Positions 15,438 through 21,979 of a stretch of DNA of 21,979 bases are shown in pieces. A program made the position numbers and the translations under genes. Position 1 is the first letter of the stretch. Each line of letters starts with the position of its first letter. This stretch comes from Coemansia sp. RSA 1804. Its lineage: Eukaryota; Kickxellomycota; Kickxellomycetes; Kickxellales; Kickxellaceae. Under the pieces are notes generated by a model that did not search any database, was not told where the DNA came from, and saw only the letters and a list, made by a program, of their open reading frames with translations. The stretch is taken from positions 1 through 21,979 of the forward strand of contig JANBTH010000295.1 of assembly GCA_027578815.1 (NCBI GenBank), in the 5' to 3' direction.

Positions 15438-18400
15438 CTACTGCATGCCAGAGCCACTAAGAAGAACGGCCAGATTGGAGTTGAACGACTCATACAGGGA
15501 CTTTGCCATTTTCTTGCTGCCAAGCGACTGCAGGTCGTGGTAGGCATCGTTGCTGGCCTTGAGGAGCTCGTCAACGCAAAAGTCGTAAAAGTCCTGCTCG
15601 GCAATGCGGTTGACTTCCAGCCCGACCTTCTGCATGTTGGCAAACACATGCTCGCTCTTGGACCACACGTTCTTTCCCTGCGTGCTGAGATATGCAAGCT
15701 CGTAGAGAACGCCGCGCACCCCCGCCGTGCCAACCGTCTTCGAGTCGCTGGCCGTGGTGCCCAGCCCAACCTGTTCCTGCGGCATCTTGGCCTTCGGCAG
15801 CTCCGGCGGCGCATCGACATTTTTTGGCTCTTCCTTGGGCTTCTCCGTGGGATTCTCTGGCGACTGCTTGGCGCCTGGCGTCTGGTCGCCTGAGCTCTGG
15901 GACTCGGGTGCCGGCGTCTTTGGCTGCTCCTGCGTCGGGGGCTTAGGCTGCTCCGGTGCTGTTGCCTTTGGTGCCGCTTTCGGCGGTGCATTGTCCTTTG
16001 GCGTGGGCAACTTGCGGCGATTCATGGTAGGCGCATGCGAGTGCACCACCATGTGTCCAGCCGTTGACTTTTTGCGCGTGGTCGGCTTGCGCATGGCCAG
16101 AGGCGACACGCTGAATCCCCAGTCGCTGTCGCCATCCTTGGGCACAGGCCGCCAGTCGTAGACCACTGTAAGCCGCAGTTCGGTAGAGCCCGAGTCGCGG
16201 CTCTGGCTGCTCTTTGACGACCGCGCCTCAGTGACGATGGATGCCGATGTGCTGGGCCGCCCCCGGATCTTGTCCAGCGCATCCATGGTCAGCGACGACG
16301 ATCGCGGCTTATCCTGCGACTCAGGCGTCCGCTGGACCAGCTCAGCGTGCGAGCTGAAGTGCGAGAGAGCCCCTGGCTTCTTCCCGATACCTGTCGAGCC
16401 ATCGTGCAGAAGGCGGCTCTTGGGATCCGCCACGCTCTTGCCGCCGCCCTGGATAATCTCAATAGCTTTTGGCGGTAGTGGCGGCAAATCCTTCATCTGA
16501 ATCTCGCGAGTCATTCTGAACGACGACCGCACCGAGTCCGTTGACCTCCGCGGCTCCATGTTGTCCAGCGATGCTGCTCCCGAGGATGAAAAGAAGTTGT
16601 GCGTGTGTCGCCGTGACTTTGCTGCTCCTGTGCGTGATGACGAAGACGACGGTCTTGGGGGCGTAGGCAACGCTTGAGACATGCTTTTTGGCGGTGACGG
16701 CGGGATGCCGATGCTGGCGCCATATGCTGAGGGTGTCTTGGGCTTTGCAATGTCCTGCACAGATGGTTGGAACGCAGCGGGAACCGTCAGGGTTGTGCGT
16801 CTTCCTGACGACTCTGGAGGCGCAACAGGTGCTGGATGCTTATCTATGGTTCTCTTGCGACGCAGCCTATCCGATCCAATCAGCGACCTAGCGACATCTA
16901 CTAGCGATGCGGTCTTGGGCCGACTGGAACCGCTACTGCCGGATGCATTGTTGTTATGATTATTGATGTTGGTGCTGTGGTTGGTTGTTGTGCTGCTCCG
17001 GATGCTGCTGTTGGTGCTGGAGCTGGGCTCTGCCGTCAGTGGTGGCGTATTCAGTCCAAGACCTAGATGTGTTTGGGATGCAGGGGTTCGGTGGTTCTTG
17101 TCAGTCTGCATCGATGGGCGCTGGTATTCTGATTGTTGATGCTGGTACTGTTGCTGGTTGTTTTGTATGGAGTACTTTGCGGATACGTTGCGGCTTACGG
17201 GTCGTTTGACAACCGGCTGCTGCTGCTGCGATGGCGGCGGCATTGGTACAGCTGGTAGCTGTCTCTGTTTCTCTCCATCGAAGCGAGACGGACTGTCGTA
17301 TGGTGCTTCCTTTGGCTCTGGATGTTTGTATGGAGCAGAAGCAGCAGCACGTTCCGAGCTCTTCTCGTCAGCAGACTCCACAGCACCATTCAAGATCTTA
17401 TTATTACTGGACTCTGCTGTCGGGTTTGAGCTCTTCTCGCTGGCAGACGTTGTAGCAGCAGTAGCTGTAGCAGCAGCAGCGGTGGTCTCTTCTGTTGGCG
17501 AAGTAACGCCAGAGGCCTTGATGCTATTGAAACGAGAAATAAGCCAGTCTGCAAACTCAGCTTCTATCTCCGTTGCCGTATTAGGCGTCTGTAGACTGTA
17601 GCTTTCACGAGAGCGCATATCCTCGCCAAAAACCATCGTGCGAACAACCTGCGTGAGTGGTATTGCGCGGGCCAGAACAGGAATATTCTTCTCCCGATCG
17701 CCTTCCGCCGCAGCGCCTGAAAACGGGTTCTGCGAAACAAGTATGGTGTTGATAAACGCATGTTCCGCCGTAGACAGCTTGTTCTGAAAGTCCTCCCAGA
17801 CAGCAAGAACCTTGTTGGGAAACACCTGTTCGAACTCCGACCACTCGCCGTGGTTGAAGTAGTACTTGTAGATGGCTGAGCTGAGAATCCGCGTTGACTC
17901 CGTCTTGACGTCAGCCCACCGCCGCTCAAGGCGCTCAAGACTGGTAAACTCGTAGTTTTCCAGCTTCAACGAGGGCATGGGCGGCGCCAGCGCTGCAGGT
18001 AGAGAGTGGTTGCGCTTGCCGTTGATTCCGGCCGTTTGGTGTCGCATAGTGACTGAGCGATTGGCGGGACGTGAAAAGGCATTGTCCTGTCCATCCAGAG
18101 CACTTATTTTCCGGCGCCGCACAACCGAAGTCTTTTTCGTCAGATCTCCAACCGCCCGAGACGAGTCCGACGAGTTTCCGCCGTCGTTTTCACTGTCTGA
18201 TGGCCGAGGAAAGCTGTCGTAGGCGTCCTCTGATGAGCGCGGAAAATGGACCTTTTGGTCTGCATATGGTCTGTCAATGCGCGAGGGAAATGAGCTGGCA
18301 GCGTGGGTCTGGGTCTCAGGGATGCGCGGAATAGGCGGAAGTGGTGGCATCCCCGTGGCCTCCCAGCGCCGCTCGAAATCGGGGTCAAGCGCATAGTTGC

Positions 18401-18830
18401 CCTTTAGCGTTGTATGGTTTATGGCTGTGGATGTAGCTACCGGTATGGCCAGTGTGTTTGAGCGGGTGCGCTCGTGAAACATCATCGTCTCGTCCCTGGG
18501 GATCGTAGGCGATTGCAGCTGTTGTATGGGCGGGTCGGCCAGGTACGTCATTACTGGCCGTTTACTCGGATGTAGATTTAGCCCGAGTCCTCCACGGCCC
18601 GCGCCTTTACTGCGACCTATGCTGCCGCCGCCTATGCTGCCACTGCCAATGCTGCTGTTGCTGCTTCCGCTGCTGATACCCAGAGCTGGAGAGTTGCTTC
18701 TGCTCCTACTCCGGGACTTGATGTTTGGTGCAGAGCTGGCTGGCTTGGGCGGTGCGATGTGTCTGTGAGGCCAGGACGACATCACCGAGACACTGGTTCT
18801 TTGTGTGTGGTCTGCCTGTGTATGATACAT
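15438..18830 (-). CDS. Unrecognised 1130-aa Ser/Pro-rich protein with two ordered islands
   Basis: I do not recognise the family. Most of the protein is low complexity: an Arg-Ser run (38-45), Ser/Gly repeats (50-80), Ala/Thr-rich (450-470), Gln-rich (534-565), Asn/Ser/Thr-rich (600-640) and a Pro/Lys/Glu tail (940-1015). Two islands look folded: 291-440, helical and Trp/Phe-rich (LERRWADVKT, YYFNHGEWSEFEQVF, EFADWLISRF), and 1036-1125 (LYELAYLSTQGKNVW, EQDFYDFCVDELL). A short conserved-looking stretch LTVVYDWRPV sits at 887-896. Proline clusters MPPLPPIPRIP (161-171) and LPPLPPKAIEI (782-792) resemble SH3-domain ligands, which would suit a scaffold in polarity or signalling; this is inference. 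No signal peptide or membrane segment. Start at 18830 is the first Met; Met17 is an alternative. The frame has no intron. Confidence 0.8.
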   Translation of the reverse strand: MYHTQADHTQRTSVSVMSSWPHRHIAPPKPASSAPNIKSRSRSRSNSPALGISSGSSNSSIGSGSIGGGSIGRSKGAGRGGLGLNLHPSKRPVMTYLADPPIQQLQSPTIPRDETMMFHERTRSNTLAIPVATSTAINHTTLKGNYALDPDFERRWEATGMPPLPPIPRIPETQTHAASSFPSRIDRPYADQKVHFPRSSEDAYDSFPRPSDSENDGGNSSDSSRAVGDLTKKTSVVRRRKISALDGQDNAFSRPANRSVTMRHQTAGINGKRNHSLPAALAPPMPSLKLENYEFTSLERLERRWADVKTESTRILSSAIYKYYFNHGEWSEFEQVFPNKVLAVWEDFQNKLSTAEHAFINTILVSQNPFSGAAAEGDREKNIPVLARAIPLTQVVRTMVFGEDMRSRESYSLQTPNTATEIEAEFADWLISRFNSIKASGVTSPTEETTAAAATATAATTSASEKSSNPTAESSNNKILNGAVESADEKSSERAAASAPYKHPEPKEAPYDSPSRFDGEKQRQLPAVPMPPPSQQQQPVVKRPVSRNVSAKYSIQNNQQQYQHQQSEYQRPSMQTDKNHRTPASQTHLGLGLNTPPLTAEPSSSTNSSIRSSTTTNHSTNINNHNNNASGSSGSSRPKTASLVDVARSLIGSDRLRRKRTIDKHPAPVAPPESSGRRTTLTVPAAFQPSVQDIAKPKTPSAYGASIGIPPSPPKSMSQALPTPPRPSSSSSRTGAAKSRRHTHNFFSSSGAASLDNMEPRRSTDSVRSSFRMTREIQMKDLPPLPPKAIEIIQGGGKSVADPKSRLLHDGSTGIGKKPGALSHFSSHAELVQRTPESQDKPRSSSLTMDALDKIRGRPSTSASIVTEARSSKSSQSRDSGSTELRLTVVYDWRPVPKDGDSDWGFSVSPLAMRKPTTRKKSTAGHMVVHSHAPTMNRRKLPTPKDNAPPKAAPKATAPEQPKPPTQEQPKTPAPESQSSGDQTPGAKQSPENPTEKPKEEPKNVDAPPELPKAKMPQEQVGLGTTASDSKTVGTAGVRGVLYELAYLSTQGKNVWSKSEHVFANMQKVGLEVNRIAEQDFYDFCVDELLKASNDAYHDLQSLGSKKMAKSLYESFNSNLAVLLSGSGMQ

Positions 18831-18867
18831 TTGCCCCTCTATCCGGCAAGAAGAGAAGGAAGGAAAA

Positions 18868-18901
18868 GGGGGGTTTGGGGTGTGGGGGTGGCTGAGCGGG
18901 G
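18868..18901 (+). promoter_or_regulatory. G-rich tract with G-quadruplex potential
   Basis: Four G-runs of 6, 4, 5 and 4 bases are separated by loops of 3, 3 and 9 bases. They lie 38-71 nt upstream of the ATG of the 1130-aa gene, on the strand opposite to its coding strand, so they would appear as C-runs in its leader. The long third loop makes quadruplex formation possible but not certain. Confidence 0.45.
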
Positions 18902-18953
18902 AGGTAAAAAAAGTTTAAAAACAAGATAAGAATGAAATAGAAGAATGAAGGCA

Positions 18954-18974
18954 AAAACAAACAAACAAACAAAC
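18954..18974. repeat. (AAAC)n simple repeat
   Basis: About five tandem AAAC units in non-coding DNA upstream of the 1130-aa gene. Confidence 0.8.
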
Positions 18975-21163
18975 AGGCGTAAAGAGTGTTATAAGAACAA
19001 AGCAAATAATTCAAACTTTAAAAATATTAATGCGGGGAAGAGAAAAATAGAAGAAAAAAACAGGTGCGGGTTTCGACAAGTCTTGTCGGAGAGAACTATG
19101 AAAATCTGCAAATGAAAAAAAAAACAAAACAAGATTGCAGGTTGAATGTGTATTTCCTTTGTTTGTGCCCAAAAAATAGGGAAAAAACAATCCACACCTT
19201 GTTTTTAATGGCGATGATGATGATAGTGATGTTGGTGATTATGAAGGATGAAATAGACGGTAAACAATATGCGAGTCCAAATTGTGAGCAATAATTATTA
19301 CACCGAGCACTCTGCAGCTTCCGAGAAAAACAGCAAAGATAAATGAGAATGCAGAACTGTGATGTGGAGAGCAAGAACCTGCTAAATGGCAAGCAAGTAA
19401 ATGAAAAATGATGCTGGCTGGCAAGGCCTGTAGAACGGAAAATAGTACTAATAAAAGGACTGCTATTGAAACGCGTGTAAGGAGGAGAGAGAGAGACATA
19501 CAACAGAAACAACAACAAAAGTTATTCCTATTGTGTTTCATGCAAGACACGGGCGCGTTTGTGGACATGCAACAAGCCAGAACGAGGCAAAAGAGAGCAA
19601 TGTCTGTTTTTTTCTCCTGCTTTCGTTCTCCATTGCGGCAAAGAGAGATTGTAGAGTGCGAGCTTTTGGCCTCTTCTCTGCCTTCCCATCGCTGGCAGCA
19701 GAATGCACGCAAGCAAAAAGAGACCCGCGCGCTCTTTCTGCTGCAGCGTGTCCCACTTTATTTGCACGTTGTTTGTGGATACCGGACGCAGACGAGGCAA
19801 TGGGTGTCCTGCCAAACAGAAATTATCGCCAGCATTGGCATCTCTTTCTTTTCCTCTTGTTTTGCGTTCCATTCTGCTTGTCTGCGCTCTGACGAAAAAA
19901 AATAAAGAGAGCAAGCCAAAATAGGGTGCCATAGGGTTTTTTTTCGCGCACATTGGAAATGCCAAGTCCTTGTTCCTCGCCTTCCCTGCTCTCTAGTTGC
20001 ATGGCCGGATCGACATTTTCCAGAACAACGCTCAGCAAGCCCTTCCCCATTTGTCCCAGCCAGAAAGCAGCGTTCCTTTTTACTCTTTATTTTTATTTTT
20101 TGCACTCTTCCGCCAAGTGAAAGGAGGGTTGTCCGTCATGGTTCCACAGCGCTTAAAGCAGCCCCACTCCTCTTCTCCCTTCCATCTTCACGAGAAACCA
20201 AGCGATTTACACAAATCTTCTCCTGCGTTCGGAGGATGTCAGCGGTTCTCGGAAAAAAAGTCATTTTCTGCAATGGCTGACCAGACCGAAACGGTCTTTT
20301 GATTTCGCCTTCACACGCCCGTCTATTTCTCACCTTACCAGCCTGATTCCAGAGGCCATGCTGTTTTTGTGTAACAATCTGTGTTTTGATGGGAACCGTA
20401 GCATCAACATATGAATAGATACAAAGCGTGGTTTGGTCCCACTTGTTTATGTTGGCGGTTTTGTATCGTCAGTCTGTACACGGTTTTTTGATGGTGAAGC
20501 AGAGCGTCGTCTATTTGCACACGACAGTAGTCATGGACTGATCCGTAATATTTAATAACAACGGTAGAAGATGGTTGGGAATCTTTGCAGGTCAAGTCCC
20601 CCTGTGCTCACTCGCATGTCCATGGATGGAATGAAAGCTCTTTTTTACTTTATTACGCTTGCCATTGTGCAATTCTTTCTGTTAAACAAACATACAAAAC
20701 AAAACAAATAAAAAAACGTAATCGCCATCTCCTCAAAAGCACCACCCCCATTTCTAAAGTGTAAAAAATTCGTAAAGTATCTCCTCTTAAGCTCTCTTCC
20801 TTGCAGTTCTGTCACTCACAAAGGAAAATCGTCATTTCTCACATTGGCCGTCTTTTCTGACGCATTCCCCAAAAAACACAACATAAAGCTGATCCAAGGA
20901 AATTAGCATATTGAAATCCAAACACATTTTTAGTAACGCTTATTCTTATACCAGTACCGTCAAGACATGCTCTTAAGTAAACAGAAAATAAAGCACTCAA
21001 TAAAATGTATCACACAAATAATAACGAAAACAATAACAAAACAAAATAAAACAAAGTATAGTGGGCAACGCAATGGCGCGCTTCTAATATGTCTAAACAC
21101 CAGGACCAGTTCAGTAAGCATTATACGGATGTTCTAAAGACAAGCGTAGCGGCACAAAAGGTC

Positions 21164-21979
21164 TCAGTTGTTCCTCTGGAACAGTGAACTGAGCATGCCC
21201 TCCCAGCCATCCTTCTCGGCAGTCTGACTATTCGCCGACCACGGTGGGCTTCCAGCTCCCATGTCCATGGATGATGCAATTGGAGATATTTGCTGGGTTC
21301 TTGTCACGTCGTCAAAGGCCTGTTGCAGCGTTGCCACGGTTGCTGTCACATGTTGTTCCATATCTGGCGATGCTTGGGCCTCTCCAAGACTGTTGCCTGG
21401 CTGGCTGTTGCTTGAGCAAGGCTCCACCTTGTGCTCGAGTAAAGTCGACAGCATGCCTATCGACTGCTGGTGCTGGTGCTGGTGCTGGGACTGCTGATGC
21501 TGGGGAGAGAAGGAAAATGCGGGCATGGCAAGCGACTGGTGAATATCCTGCTTCTTGTCGCTTCCGGATGTATCTGTCAGAGAGCGGGTCATTCTCACTA
21601 ACGGCGAGGCACTCAGGCCTGCTGTGTCGAGATCCCGAAAGTCCGTTGAGGCTGGTCTTTTCTTGGCCAGCGTCTCTGGTGAAAACGAGCTCAGTCCGCG
21701 GGATGACGATACAACCAGGCTCTGAGCTGGACTGGATAGCGACTTTGACATCTTTCTCTTTGGCTTGGATGACGAGACATTGGGCGGTTTTTGGCGTGAG
21801 CTGTCGCCACTACCTAGGCCTTTATGTTGTTGTTGCTGCTGCTGTAGCTCCTCACGCTCCAGTCTCCTCTGCTTTTGACGGGCCTGCAGTCTCTTTTTCT
21901 TTGCAAAGTACACCTCGCGAGCCTTGTTTGCCAGCTGATGGAACTCTTGCTTAACTTCCTCGGGTTCTTCGCGCCAGTA
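21164..21979 (-). CDS. Likely HMG-box transcription factor, C-terminal part (5' end outside window)
   Basis: The frame is open to the last base, so 271 aa are visible and the N-terminus is missing. The first visible residues read YWREEPEEVKQEFHQLANKA and continue into REVYFAKKKRLQARQKQRR. The pattern W-x(2)-E-x(3)-VK-x(2)-F-x(2)-LA, followed by a long basic helix, matches the second and third helices of an HMG box, the minor-groove DNA-binding domain of SOX and fungal MATA-type regulators. The part that would confirm it, the first helix, is off the window. After the basic region come a Gln run (about 46-52), Ser/Lys-rich disorder and a second His/Gln tract, ending in WEGMLSSLFQRNN. This is the layout of a transcription regulator with glutamine-rich activation regions. 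There is no in-frame ATG in the first visible stretch, so a start inside the window is unlikely. Confidence 0.62.
   Translation of the reverse strand, partial: YWREEPEEVKQEFHQLANKAREVYFAKKKRLQARQKQRRLEREELQQQQQQHKGLGSGDSSRQKPPNVSSSKPKRKMSKSLSSPAQSLVVSSSRGLSSFSPETLAKKRPASTDFRDLDTAGLSASPLVRMTRSLTDTSGSDKKQDIHQSLAMPAFSFSPQHQQSQHQHQHQQSIGMLSTLLEHKVEPCSSNSQPGNSLGEAQASPDMEQHVTATVATLQQAFDDVTRTQQISPIASSMDMGAGSPPWSANSQTAEKDGWEGMLSSLFQRNN
21464..21487. repeat. (TGCTGG)n hexanucleotide repeat in coding sequence
   Basis: About four tandem TGCTGG-type units on the plus strand encode the alternating His-Gln tract of the minus-strand HMG-box-like protein. Confidence 0.75.

Larger units (their letters stand above)
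18831..21163. other. 2.3-kb non-coding stretch, probable long promoter region
   Basis: This lies between the start of the 1130-aa gene and the stop of the HMG-box-like gene, both on the minus strand. It should contain the 5' region of the former and the 3' region of the latter. It has poly-A/T and CT/GA-rich tracts, and several open frames of up to about 165 codons on both strands overlap one another with Cys/Phe/Ser-rich or Lys/Arg-rich content and no recognisable domain. I see no tRNA, rRNA or transposon signature. A spliced or non-coding transcript cannot be excluded from sequence alone. Confidence 0.45.

Noticed and set aside
19239..19905. Frames of 145-165 codons in the 2.3-kb gap
   Set aside because: They overlap each other on both strands, are Cys/Phe/Ser- or Arg/Lys-rich, and show no recognisable domain. 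They are more likely non-coding promoter DNA.
1..21979. tRNA or rRNA genes, CRISPR arrays, transposons, integrated viruses
   Set aside because: No TPsiC-like box with a foldable partner, no spacer-repeat pattern, no transposase, reverse transcriptase or terminal repeats, and no viral genes were seen by eye on either strand.

Overview
The window looks like nuclear DNA of an intron-poor fungus. Evidence for this is a secreted fungal-type GH15 glucoamylase, a fungal-type S9 dipeptidyl-peptidase 5, a membrane-tailed class 3 aldehyde dehydrogenase, long uninterrupted Ser/Pro/Gln-rich reading frames (up to 1130 aa), TATA boxes, AATAAA poly(A) signals and no bacterial operon structure. An early-diverging lineage such as Kickxellomycotina would fit, but that placement is inference from gene style, not from a marker.

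Layout. 1-1302 (+): 3' part of an unrecognised acidic/Ser-rich protein. 1401-2903 (-): GH15 glucoamylase. 3451-7365 (+): six tandem genes for small secreted four-cysteine peptides, start-to-start spacing 768, 744, 748, 865 and 589 bp. 7562-9853 (-): DPP5-like S9 peptidase. 10694-12322 (+): aldehyde dehydrogenase. 12484-14139 (-): unrecognised nuclear-looking protein. 14140-15437: AT-rich gap. 15438-18830 (-): 1130-aa unrecognised Ser/Pro-rich protein. 18831-21163: long non-coding stretch. 21164-21979 (-): C-terminal part of a likely HMG-box transcription factor that runs off the window.

The most interesting part is the peptide array. Every precursor has a signal peptide, a short pro-region and a C-terminal core of about 23-28 aa with cysteine frame C-x3-C-x8-C-x3-C, the frame of helical-hairpin peptides. 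In copies 1-5 the pro-region is a strict two-residue ladder: 38 of 39 second positions are Ala or Pro, only 1 of 39 first positions is, and the ladder stops at an x-Gly just before the core. This is the signature of stepwise trimming by a Ste13/DPP IV-type dipeptidyl aminopeptidase, as known for yeast alpha-factor and honeybee promelittin. There are no dibasic Kex2 sites before the core. The gene immediately downstream encodes a dipeptidyl-peptidase of the S9 family. Each copy also carries its own TATA box, a conserved start-region block and a conserved 5' leader, so whole gene units were duplicated.

Together, 1401-9853 forms an island of secreted products: a starch-degrading enzyme, a peptide family and a peptidase. 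Whether they act together is inference. Two of the six peptide genes encode fewer than 60 aa and could be missed by length-filtered annotation.
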